From Streptomyces sp. NBC_01485 (GTDB taxonomy: Bacteria > Actinomycetota > Actinomycetes > Streptomycetales > Streptomycetaceae), in contig NZ_CP109435.1 in NCBI RefSeq assembly GCF_036227125.1, positions 6,696,001-6,760,000 on the forward strand: a stretch of 64,000 nucleotides of DNA. Direction: 5' to 3'. The stretch's first letter is position 1. Every line of letters begins with the position of its first letter. Under the pieces are notes generated by a model, which was not told the DNA's origin, did not search any database, and was given only the letters and a program-made list of their open reading frames with translations. The translations under genes were made by a program, and so were the position numbers. Of the stretch, positions 1 to 8,533 are shown one piece after another.

Positions 1-7
1 TCCGACC

Positions 8-964
8 ATGAACGCTGCTGACGCATGGCTCCCCCTCCCTCCGGAGGAGATCGAGGGTCTCCCCGAGGGGCTGAACTACCGCTTCTGGAACGGTGCGGCG
101 GACTTTCCGGCGGATCCGGCCGACTGCGTCTTCTACGTCGTCCCCTACATGAAGCCGGCCGAGGTCGTACTGCGGCCCCTGTCCCACCTGAGCTCCGTCC
201 AGGTCGTGCAGACGCTGTCGGCCGGCACCGACAGCGTGGAGCCGGGGCTTCGGCACCTGCGTCCCGGAGTGCGGCTCTGCAACGCGCGCGGGGTGCACGA
301 GGCCAGCACCGCCGAGCTGACGCTCACCCTGGTCCTCGCGTCGCTGCGCGGGGTTCCCGACTTCGTGCGGGCCCAGGACCGGGGGGAGTGGCTCGGCGGG
401 TTCCGGCCCGCGCTCGCCGACAAGAACGTGCTCATCGTCGGGTACGGATCGATCGGCGCCGCCATCGAGGACCGGCTCGTACCGTTCGAGGTGGCGCGGG
501 TGGCGCGCGTCGCGCGCTCCTGGCGCACGACGGCGCGCGGCCCCGTGCATCCGATCACCGAACTGCCCGCCCTGCTCCCCGAGGCGGACGTCGTGATCGT
601 GTCCACGCCCCTGAACGAGCACACGCTCGGCCTGGTGGACGCCGAGTTCCTGGCCCGCATGAAGGACGGCGCGCTGCTCGTCAACGTGGCCCGCGGTCCG
701 GTCGTCGACACCAAGGCGCTGCTCGCCGAACTGGAGGGCGGCCGCCTCACCGCCGCCCTGGACGTCACCGACCCCGAACCCCTGCCCCAGGGGCACCCGT
801 TGTGGACCGCGCCGGGCGTCCTCGTCAGCCCCCACGTCGGCGGACCCACCTCCGCCTTCCGGCCCCGAGCCGAACGACTGCTGGTGGACCAGTTGGGCCG
901 ATTCGTGAACCGGCGACCGCTGCGCAACGTGATCCTTACGACGGGCACGGCGAACGGCTCATGA
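8..964 (+). CDS. D-2-hydroxyacid dehydrogenase (NAD-dependent)
   Basis: 318-aa member of the D-isomer-specific 2-hydroxyacid dehydrogenase family, which reduces 2-keto acids or oxidises D-2-hydroxy acids with NAD(P). The Rossmann motif GYGSIG is at residues 145-150. The catalytic Arg is in VNVARGP (R229), the Glu in DPEPLP (E257) and the His in SPHVGG (H276), so the triad is complete. There is no C-terminal ACT domain, unlike serA in this window. The substrate cannot be read from the sequence. The start is the first ATG, but the window begins only 7 nt upstream, so its ribosome binding site cannot be judged. It stands alone, followed by a 414-nt gap before the GGDEF gene. Confidence 0.85.
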   Translation: MNAADAWLPLPPEEIEGLPEGLNYRFWNGAADFPADPADCVFYVVPYMKPAEVVLRPLSHLSSVQVVQTLSAGTDSVEPGLRHLRPGVRLCNARGVHEASTAELTLTLVLASLRGVPDFVRAQDRGEWLGGFRPALADKNVLIVGYGSIGAAIEDRLVPFEVARVARVARSWRTTARGPVHPITELPALLPEADVVIVSTPLNEHTLGLVDAEFLARMKDGALLVNVARGPVVDTKALLAELEGGRLTAALDVTDPEPLPQGHPLWTAPGVLVSPHVGGPTSAFRPRAERLLVDQLGRFVNRRPLRNVILTTGTANGS

Positions 965-1378
965 CGGCGGCCATGGCAGTCCTGTAGTCCGATTCGGGCA
1001 CCCTCCGCAGTCCTCCGGACGCGCTCCGTACCTCGCCCGGGCGCATATGCCGATGATCGTCACGCAGCGTAGAGGAACTATGTCCCTGAGTGACGAGACT
1101 GGTGTATCGTCCCGACAGGGGCTGCGCCGTGCACGTTCGGCGTCAGGGATGGACATTGCAGACTTGTGAGGGGGGCGACGGGCGATGCACGGCCTATGGA
1201 CGAACGATCCGACGCGGTGGAGCCGCCGACGGCGACCCTGGCACCCGGCCGCGTGCGGACACGGTCACGACACCCGCCACAGCCATCACCACCACAGGCG
1301 CGGCGGCCACCGCGGGCACGCGCGGCCGGTGCCCCGGGACCCGAGGAATCCGGGAGTGACGCGGACCGGGAGGAACCG
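965..1378. other. Leader region upstream of the GGDEF-EAL gene
   Basis: No convincing gene. The GGDEF-EAL reading frame stays open back to a GTG at 1166, and an ATG lies at 1196, but codons between about 1260 and 1350 have many A-ending third positions in that frame. A different frame open from 1090 to 1359 has better third-position GC and then stops. I read the stretch as promoter and 5' leader, possibly with an unrecognised short peptide. Confidence 0.35.
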
Positions 1379-4300
1379 GTGAGCTCGCCGCCGACCTCCA
1401 CGACCCTCCTCGACGGAGCCCTGCGCACGCAGCCTCCGACGGGGACACCGCGCACCGCGCCGCCGTCCACCGGCGGCCTCGGATCGAACCTGGTCCACCA
1501 ACTGCTGCTCGCCCTCGTGTGCGCCGGATACGCCGTCGGTTCCGCGCTCGGCTGGGGCTCCGACCAACTCGCGCTGATCATGGGCGACTTCGGGCTCGCC
1601 GGCGCGGCAGGCACCGCCGCCGTGTCGTGCTTCCTCTACGGGCGCACCCGACGCGTCCGCTTTCGACCCGCCTGGCTGCTGTTCTCGCTGTCCTCGGCGA
1701 TGGCGGCCCTCGGCAACCTGGTCTGGGGGTGGTACGAGGTGGTCCTGGGGCGGCCCGTGCCCAGCCCCAGCTTCGCCGACCTGTTCTTCCTGTGCTTCGC
1801 GCCCCCCGCCATCGTGGGGCTGCTCGTGCTCGCCGCCCGGCCCATGACGAAGGCCGGCTGGGTCTGCCTGGCGCTGGACGCCTGGCTGATCGCCGGCTCA
1901 CTGCTCACCCTCTCCTGGAGCCTCGCGCTCGCCCAGGCGGCGAAGTTCGACGGGCCGAGCGTGGCCCACGCGGCGCTGTCACTGGCGTACCCGATGCTCG
2001 ACATCGCCCTGGTGAGCATGGTGCTCGTGCTGCACTTCAGGCGGTCGCCCATGAACCGCACGGCGGTCAACACGGCCGTCGGCGCGCTCGCGCTGACCGT
2101 GATGTGCGACGCCCTGTTCACCTCACCGCTGCTGCACAACAACTACCGCTCGGGGCAGCTCCTCGACGCGGGCTGGTTCGCCGGCTCGCTGCTCCTGGCG
2201 TACGCGCCCTGGGCCGCCTCCCGCCAGCAGCGGGCGGCGGCGGACGACGGGCACACGCGTGTGGTGCACGAGCACGTACCCGGCCAGCAGCGCACCGCAG
2301 GCCGCCCGCACGGGCCGTCGCAGCCCCCTGCCCACCCGTCCGCACAGACGGCAGGGCAGACGGGCGCCCAGGCGCCTCCCCAGGGAGGCGATCTCAGCCG
2401 GTATCCGGTCACCAGGCCCATCACCGGCTCCCTGGCCGCGCTCACGCCCTATCTCGCGGCCGCCGTCTGCACCCTGGGGATCCTCTACAACGTCCTCAAC
2501 GGCCGCAGCGTCGACCGCGTGGTGCTGCTGACCGGCGGCGCGGTCGTGCTCGCCCTCGTGGTGCGGCAGGGGATCATGCTGCTCGACAACATCACCCTCA
2601 CCCAGGAACTGGCGCAGAAGGAGAACCACTTCCGCTCCCTGGTGCAGGGCTCCAGCGACGTCATCATGATCGCCGCCCCCAGCGGCGTCCTGCGCTACGT
2701 CTCCCCGGCCGCCGCCGGCGTCTACGGACGGCCCGCCGAGGAGCTGGTGGGCACCGAGCTGGCCCAGCTCATCCACCCGGAGGACCTGGGCTGCGTGGTG
2801 CACGAGGTGCGCCGCTTCCTCGCCGCCAGCCCCCAGGACGAACCCACCACGCGCATCGAGTGCCGCTTCCGCTCCGGCGACGGGGGCACCTCCCGCTCGA
2901 GCGAAGCCGAGAGCGGGGGAGGCTGGCTCAACGTCGAGTCGACCGTCAACCGCCACCACGGCGGCCTGATCTTCAACAGCCGGGACGTGACGGAACGGGT
3001 GCGCCTCCAAGCGCAGCTCCAGCACAACGCCGAGCACGACCCGCTCACCGACCTGCCCAACCGCGCCCTGTTCACCCGGCGCGTCCAGCAGGCCCTGTCC
3101 GGCCGCCGCAGCTCCGACCGGGGCCCCGCCCTGCGCAACACGGCGGTCCTCTTCATCGACCTGGACGGCTTCAAGGCCGTCAACGACACCATCGGCCACG
3201 CCGCCGGGGACGAGCTGCTGGTGCAGGCCGCCCGCCGGCTCCAGGACGCGGTCCGGCAGGGCGACACCGCCTCCCGGCTGGGCGGCGACGAGTTCGCGGC
3301 CCTGATCGTCGGCGACGGCACCCGCGACCGGGCCGCCCGGGAACGCCACATACTGGACCTCGCCGACCGGCTCAGGCTCACCCTCTCCCAGCCGTACCTC
3401 ATCGACGGCAACGAGGTGCGCGTCGCCGCGTCCATCGGCGTCGCCTTCGCCGAACCGGGCCTCGGCGCCGGCGAACTGCTGCGCAACGCCGACCTCGCCA
3501 TGTACCGCGCCAAGGCGGGCGGCAAGGGCCGGGTCGAGCTGTACAAGCCGCAGATGCAGCAGGACGTCGTACGCAAGGCGGAGCTGGCCACGCGGCTGCG
3601 TGCCGCGCTGCACGACGGCGAGTTCGCGCTGCTGCACCAGCCGGTGGTGCGCCTGGAGGACGGCCGGATCTCGTCGGTCGCCGCGCACGCCCGCTGGCGC
3701 TCCTCCCAAGGGGTGCTCTTCACGCCCGCCGAGTTCCTGCGGGTCGCCGAGGACAGCGACAAGACGGCCGAGCTGGGCCGCTGGGTGCTGGAGGAGGCCG
3801 TCGAACAGGCCGCCGACCGGACCGCGAGCGGGCTGACCGTGCCGGTCGTCGTACGGGTCAGCGCCCGGCGGCTGCTGGACCGGTCGATGCCGCTGGGCTC
3901 CGTCGAGGCGCTGCTGACGCGGCACGGGCTGCCGTCCGGGTCGCTGGTGGTCGAACTGTCGGACACCGACCCCAGGGTGCCGCTGGACGAGCTGGAACGC
4001 CGTCTGGGGGCCTTGAAGCGCCTAGGCGTCCGTATCGTCCTCGACGGCTTCGGCAGCGGCTACGCGACGCTCACGGCGCTGCGCCGGCTCCCCGTCGACG
4101 TACTCAAACTCGACCGCTCGCTGGTCGAGGGGGTCGTCGAGTCCGCGCGGCTGCACAAGATCACCAGCGGGCTGCTGCGGATCGCCGGCGACCTCGGGCT
4201 CCAGTCCGTCGCCGAGGGGGTGGACCTGCCCGAGCAGGTCGTGGCGCTGCGCGCGATGGGCTGTACGCACGGGCAGGGCATGGCGTTCTCCGGGCCGCTC

Positions 4301-4477
4301 GACGAGTACCGGCTGCGCCGGGCCCTCGCGACCGGCCGCTACCCGATGCCGCACGGGCCCGCCGAGCCCGCGTTCGCGGGCGGCGGCGCGGGGGTGTACA
4401 CCAGTGGTGTCACCGCCGTCCTGGGGAGCGGAAGCGCCCTTCGCTCACATAATGAGACGCCCGTCCCACCCGCTTGA
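1379..4477 (+). CDS. cdgC: Membrane PAS-GGDEF-EAL protein (CdgC-like diguanylate cyclase)
   Basis: About 1032 aa. Several hydrophobic helices fill roughly residues 35-310 and one or two more follow near 365-410. A PAS domain lies at about 414-540, GGDEF at about 545-715 and EAL at about 720-965. GGDEF is intact (RLGGDEF, first Gly 635) and has an RxxD inhibitory site (RQGD) exactly five residues upstream, so it should make c-di-GMP with product inhibition. The EAL domain looks dead: the EAL signature reads SVAAHARW (Glu replaced by Ala), and the DDFGTG loop reads LDGFGSG. The GTG at 1379 has GGAGGA just upstream; the frame is also open from GTG 1166 or ATG 1196, so the start is uncertain. The name follows its place next to ilvB in Streptomyces, from memory. 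Confidence 0.82.
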   Translation: MSSPPTSTTLLDGALRTQPPTGTPRTAPPSTGGLGSNLVHQLLLALVCAGYAVGSALGWGSDQLALIMGDFGLAGAAGTAAVSCFLYGRTRRVRFRPAWLLFSLSSAMAALGNLVWGWYEVVLGRPVPSPSFADLFFLCFAPPAIVGLLVLAARPMTKAGWVCLALDAWLIAGSLLTLSWSLALAQAAKFDGPSVAHAALSLAYPMLDIALVSMVLVLHFRRSPMNRTAVNTAVGALALTVMCDALFTSPLLHNNYRSGQLLDAGWFAGSLLLAYAPWAASRQQRAAADDGHTRVVHEHVPGQQRTAGRPHGPSQPPAHPSAQTAGQTGAQAPPQGGDLSRYPVTRPITGSLAALTPYLAAAVCTLGILYNVLNGRSVDRVVLLTGGAVVLALVVRQGIMLLDNITLTQELAQKENHFRSLVQGSSDVIMIAAPSGVLRYVSPAAAGVYGRPAEELVGTELAQLIHPEDLGCVVHEVRRFLAASPQDEPTTRIECRFRSGDGGTSRSSEAESGGGWLNVESTVNRHHGGLIFNSRDVTERVRLQAQLQHNAEHDPLTDLPNRALFTRRVQQALSGRRSSDRGPALRNTAVLFIDLDGFKAVNDTIGHAAGDELLVQAARRLQDAVRQGDTASRLGGDEFAALIVGDGTRDRAARERHILDLADRLRLTLSQPYLIDGNEVRVAASIGVAFAEPGLGAGELLRNADLAMYRAKAGGKGRVELYKPQMQQDVVRKAELATRLRAALHDGEFALLHQPVVRLEDGRISSVAAHARWRSSQGVLFTPAEFLRVAEDSDKTAELGRWVLEEAVEQAADRTASGLTVPVVVRVSARRLLDRSMPLGSVEALLTRHGLPSGSLVVELSDTDPRVPLDELERRLGALKRLGVRIVLDGFGSGYATLTALRRLPVDVLKLDRSLVEGVVESARLHKITSGLLRIAGDLGLQSVAEGVDLPEQVVALRAMGCTHGQGMAFSGPLDEYRLRRALATGRYPMPHGPAEPAFAGGGAGVYTSGVTAVLGSGSALRSHNETPVPPA

Positions 4478-4510
4478 CAGCCGGTGCGCGCCAGAGGGAG
4501 GGTCAATGCC

Positions 4511-4552
4511 ATGCGCACCCGAATTCTCGTACTTGGAAAGCGCGTCGGCTGA
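4511..4552 (+). CDS. ilvB leader peptide (MRTRILVLGKRVG)
   Basis: A 13-codon ORF with a strong ribosome binding site (GAGGGAGGG at 4494-4502, 8-nt spacer). Codons 5-8 are Ile-Leu-Val-Leu, and Val recurs at codon 12, so all three branched-chain residues are sampled in one short run. It ends about 55 nt before a terminator hairpin upstream of ilvB. This is the classic layout for ribosome-mediated attenuation: stalling at the ILVL codons when charged tRNA is scarce would prevent the terminator from forming. The coding assignment is inferred from layout. Confidence 0.75.
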   Translation: MRTRILVLGKRVG

Positions 4553-4606
4553 CGCTGGTGACGTCCGGACGGACCCGGAACGCACAGCGACCCCACCCGG
4601 CGCGCT

Positions 4607-4640
4607 CCCCTCGCTTGCCTTTTGGCACGAGGGGTTTTTT
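4607..4640 (+). terminator. ilvBNC attenuator hairpin
   Basis: A stem of CCCCTCG (4607-4613) with CGAGGGG (4628-4634), an inner TGCC/GGCA stem and a TTTT loop, then six Ts (4635-4640). A T-run after a hairpin is uncommon in Streptomyces. With the upstream leader peptide this is an intrinsic terminator controlling ilvB transcription. It lies 100 nt before ilvB. Confidence 0.8.
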
Positions 4641-4674
4641 GTTGCACAAAACCCGCACCACACCGCTGTAAGAC

Positions 4675-4722
4675 CCCCGTACAACTCCCAGTACAACCCC
4701 CAGTACAACCCTCAGTAAAACC
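4675..4722 (+). repeat. Four 12-nt tandem repeats before ilvB
   Basis: Four units of the pattern CCCAGTACAACC (4675-4686, 4687-4698, 4699-4710, 4711-4722). The two central copies are identical and the outer ones differ at one to three positions. They lie between the attenuator and the ilvB start. They form no obvious stem. They could be a protein-binding array, an RNA spacer, or slippage-generated sequence. Confidence 0.7.
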
Positions 4723-4740
4723 CTCAGCATCGAGAAGAGA

Positions 4741-6597
4741 ATGACGATGACCGAGCAGGCCACCGGGGCCCATCCGCAGCCGCGGCCCCGATCCGGAGGA
4801 CAGCACTCCGCGTCCGTCGAGCACGTGACGGGTGCGCAGTCCCTCATCCGTTCTCTCGAGGAGGTCGGCGCCGACACGGTATTCGGCATTCCCGGCGGTG
4901 CGATCCTTCCCGCCTACGACCCGCTGATGGACTCGACGCGGGTCCGGCACGTCCTGGTCCGGCACGAGCAGGGCGCGGGCCACGCGGCCACCGGCTACGC
5001 GCAGGCCACCGGCAGAGTCGGCGTCTGCATGGCGACGAGCGGCCCCGGCGCCACCAACCTGGTGACCCCGATCGCCGACGCCCACATGGACTCGGTGCCG
5101 CTCGTGGCGATCACCGGGCAGGTGGCGTCGAAGGCGATCGGCACGGACGCCTTCCAGGAGGCGGACATCGTCGGCATCACGATGCCGATCACCAAGCACA
5201 ACTTCCTGGTCACCAAGGCCGAGGACATCCCGCGGGTCATCGCGCAGGCCTTCCACATCGCCTCCACCGGCCGTCCGGGACCGGTCCTGGTCGACATCGC
5301 CAAGGACGCCCTCCAGGCGAAGACCACGTTCTCCTGGCCGCCCACCATGGACCTGCCCGGCTACCGCCCGGTGACCAAGCCGCACGCCAAGCAGATCCGT
5401 GAGGCCGCCAAGCTGATCACCGCCGCCAAGCGGCCGATCCTGTACGTCGGCGGCGGTGTGATCAAGGCCGGCGCGACCGCCGAGCTGAAGGTGCTCGCCG
5501 AGCTGACCGGCGCGCCCGTCACCACCACGCTGATGGCGCTGGGCGCGTTCCCCGACAGCCACCCGCAGCACCTGGGCATGCCCGGCATGCACGGCTCGGT
5601 CGCCGCCGTCACCGGACTGCAGAAGGCCGACCTGATCATCGCCCTCGGCGCCCGCTTCGACGACCGCGTCACCGGCAGGCTCGACAGCTTCGCCCCGTAC
5701 GCCAAGATCGTCCACGCGGACATCGACCCGGCGGAGATCGGCAAGAACCGCGCCGCCGACGTCCCGATCGTCGGGGACGCGCGCGAGGTCATCGCCGACC
5801 TGGTCCAGGCGGTCCAGAAGGAGCACAGCGAGGGCCAGCAGGGCGACTACAGCGCCTGGTGGAAGGACCTGTCCCGCTGGCGCGAGACCTACCCGCTCGG
5901 CTACGACCAGCCCGCCGACGGCTCGCTCGCCCCGCAGCAGGTCATCGAACGCATCGGACAGCTCGCCCCCGAAGGCACGATCTTCGCCGCGGGCGTCGGC
6001 CAGCACCAGATGTGGGCCGCGCACTTCGTCCAGTACGAGAAGCCCGCCACCTGGCTGAACTCCGGCGGCGCGGGCACGATGGGCTATGCGGTCCCGGCCG
6101 CGATGGGCGCCAAGGCCGGCCGCCCGGAGCGGACGGTCTGGGCGATCGACGGCGACGGCTGCTTCCAGATGACCAACCAGGAGCTCACCACCTGCTCCCT
6201 GAACAACATCCCGATCAAGGTCGCCATCATCAACAACGGCGCCCTGGGCATGGTCCGCCAGTGGCAGACCCTGTTCTACAACCAGCGCTACTCCAACACC
6301 GTGCTGCACAGCGGCCCCGAGGCCGACGGCAAGCAGCCGAGCGCCGGCACGCGCGTCCCCGACTTCGTGAAGCTGTCGGAGGCCATGGGCTGCCACGCGA
6401 TCCGCTGCGAGTCCCCGGACGACCTCGACAAGGCCATCGAAGAGGCGAACTCGATCAACGACCGCCCGGTCGTCATCGACTTCATCGTCCACGAGGACGC
6501 GATGGTGTGGCCGATGGTCGCCGCAGGCACCTCCAACGACGAGATCCTGGCCGCCCGGGACGTCCGCCCCGACTTCGGCGACAACGAAGACGACTGA
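4741..6597 (+). CDS. ilvB: Acetolactate synthase, large (catalytic) subunit
   Basis: 618 aa. It condenses two pyruvates to 2-acetolactate (Val/Leu branch), or pyruvate with 2-ketobutyrate (Ile branch), using ThDP, FAD and Mg. The ThDP-activating Glu is E76 in RHEQGAGHAATG. The metal-ThDP motif GDG begins near residue 470 and runs to INNGALGMVRQW. The N-terminal 25 residues (Pro/Arg/Gly-rich) precede the conserved domain. The start ATG at 4741 follows GAGAAGAG; a second ATG at 4747 is also possible. It is the first gene of ilvB-ilvN-(ilvC), behind the attenuator at 4607-4640. The valine-sensitive regulatory subunit follows after 22 nt. Confidence 0.97.
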   Translation: MTMTEQATGAHPQPRPRSGGQHSASVEHVTGAQSLIRSLEEVGADTVFGIPGGAILPAYDPLMDSTRVRHVLVRHEQGAGHAATGYAQATGRVGVCMATSGPGATNLVTPIADAHMDSVPLVAITGQVASKAIGTDAFQEADIVGITMPITKHNFLVTKAEDIPRVIAQAFHIASTGRPGPVLVDIAKDALQAKTTFSWPPTMDLPGYRPVTKPHAKQIREAAKLITAAKRPILYVGGGVIKAGATAELKVLAELTGAPVTTTLMALGAFPDSHPQHLGMPGMHGSVAAVTGLQKADLIIALGARFDDRVTGRLDSFAPYAKIVHADIDPAEIGKNRAADVPIVGDAREVIADLVQAVQKEHSEGQQGDYSAWWKDLSRWRETYPLGYDQPADGSLAPQQVIERIGQLAPEGTIFAAGVGQHQMWAAHFVQYEKPATWLNSGGAGTMGYAVPAAMGAKAGRPERTVWAIDGDGCFQMTNQELTTCSLNNIPIKVAIINNGALGMVRQWQTLFYNQRYSNTVLHSGPEADGKQPSAGTRVPDFVKLSEAMGCHAIRCESPDDLDKAIEEANSINDRPVVIDFIVHEDAMVWPMVAAGTSNDEILAARDVRPDFGDNEDD

Positions 6598-6619
6598 GCG
6601 AGAGAGACGTAAAGAAGAC

Positions 6620-7144
6620 ATGTCCAAGCACACGCTCTCCGTCCTGGTGGAGAACAAGCCGGGCATCCTGGCCCGGATCGCCGCCCTGTTCTCCCGCCGG
6701 GGCTTCAACATCGACTCGCTCGCCGTGGGCGTCACCGAGCACGCCGACATCTCCCGCATCACGATCGTGGTGAGCGTCGACGCCCTCCCGCTGGAGCAGG
6801 TCACCAAGCAGCTCAACAAGCTCGTCGAGGTGCTCAAGATCGTCGAACTGGAGCCGGGACAGGCCGTTCACCGCGAACTCGTTCTGGTGAAGGTGCGCGC
6901 CGACAACGAGACGCGCTCGCAGATCGTCGAGATCGTCCAGCTGTTCCGCGCCAAGACCGTCGACGTCTCCCCGGAGGCCGTGACCATCGAGGCCACCGGC
7001 GGCACCGACAAGCTCGCCGCCATGCTCAAGATGCTGGAGCCGTACGGGATCAAGGAACTGGTCCAGTCCGGCACGATCGCGATCGGCCGTGGCTCCCGTT
7101 CGATCACGGACCGGTCGCTGCGCGCGCTGGACCGGTCGGCGTAA
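6620..7144 (+). CDS. ilvN: Acetolactate synthase, small regulatory subunit
   Basis: 174 aa. The N-terminal ACT domain begins at once (LSVLVENKPGILARIAALF, then RRGFNIDSLAVG), and a C-terminal regulatory domain follows from about residue 80. It confers valine feedback inhibition and activates the IlvB catalytic subunit. Length is normal for the long actinobacterial form. It lies 22 nt downstream of ilvB with a purine-rich ribosome binding site (GAGAGACGTAAAGAAG), so the two are co-transcribed. Confidence 0.97.
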   Translation: MSKHTLSVLVENKPGILARIAALFSRRGFNIDSLAVGVTEHADISRITIVVSVDALPLEQVTKQLNKLVEVLKIVELEPGQAVHRELVLVKVRADNETRSQIVEIVQLFRAKTVDVSPEAVTIEATGGTDKLAAMLKMLEPYGIKELVQSGTIAIGRGSRSITDRSLRALDRSA

Positions 7145-7152
7145 GGATGGAC

Positions 7153-7183
7153 GCGGGCGGTCGGGACGACACCGGCCGCCCGC
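7153..7183 (+). terminator. Hairpin between ilvN and ilvC
   Basis: Arms 7153-7164 and 7172-7183 pair over 12 bp with one G-T pair, 8 nt after the ilvN stop. There is no T-run. It could lower readthrough into ilvC or protect the ilvBN message. Just downstream, GTACCACCCGTA (7191-7202) is repeated as GTACCGCCCGTA (7209-7220). Confidence 0.5.
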
Positions 7184-7300
7184 GCACCGAGTACCACCCG
7201 TAGGCCGGGTACCGCCCGTATACCGAGACCGCGAGACTTCCCTTCCGCCCGCCGTCATACGGTGGGACGCAACACCTGCACCCCAAGGAGAGAACCCAAA

Positions 7301-8299
<999 letters not shown>

Positions 8300-8311
8300 G
8301 CCTTGCGGCCA

Positions 8312-8340
8312 GGGGGCCGGAGCACACCGCTCCGGCCCCC
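8312..8340 (+). terminator. Terminator after ilvC
   Basis: Perfect 12-bp GC-rich hairpin (GGGGGCCGGAGC with GCTCCGGCCCCC, 5-nt loop) starting 13 nt after the ilvC stop. It lacks a T-run, as is usual for Streptomyces terminators. Confidence 0.8.
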
Positions 8341-8400
8341 GGGTCATTCCGCCCGGCCACGTCCGGGTGATCCTTCCGCAGAGGCGTAAGGCGACCTCCG

Positions 8401-8422
8401 GTGCAGCACTACACTGCTGCAC
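8401..8422 (+). promoter_or_regulatory. Inverted repeat upstream of serA (candidate operator)
   Basis: Perfect 8-bp arms GTGCAGCA and TGCTGCAC separated by 6 nt, 112-133 nt before the serA start. The spacer contains TACACT, which could serve as a -10 element. Size and symmetry suit a dimeric regulator. Which regulator is unknown. Confidence 0.5.
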
Positions 8423-8533
8423 TACATACGCGTTCAGGCCCACAGCGTCGTGCGTCTTCCACGCGGCTAGCCCCTCCACCGCCTGCGGCCGTCGGGACGG
8501 CCGTCCGCACGCAATGGACTTGTGAGGACTCAC

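Noticed and set aside
4474..4479. TTGACA overlapping the stop of the GGDEF gene as the ilvB -35
   Set aside because: No TANNNT lies 16-19 nt downstream, and the leader ribosome binding site occupies that position.
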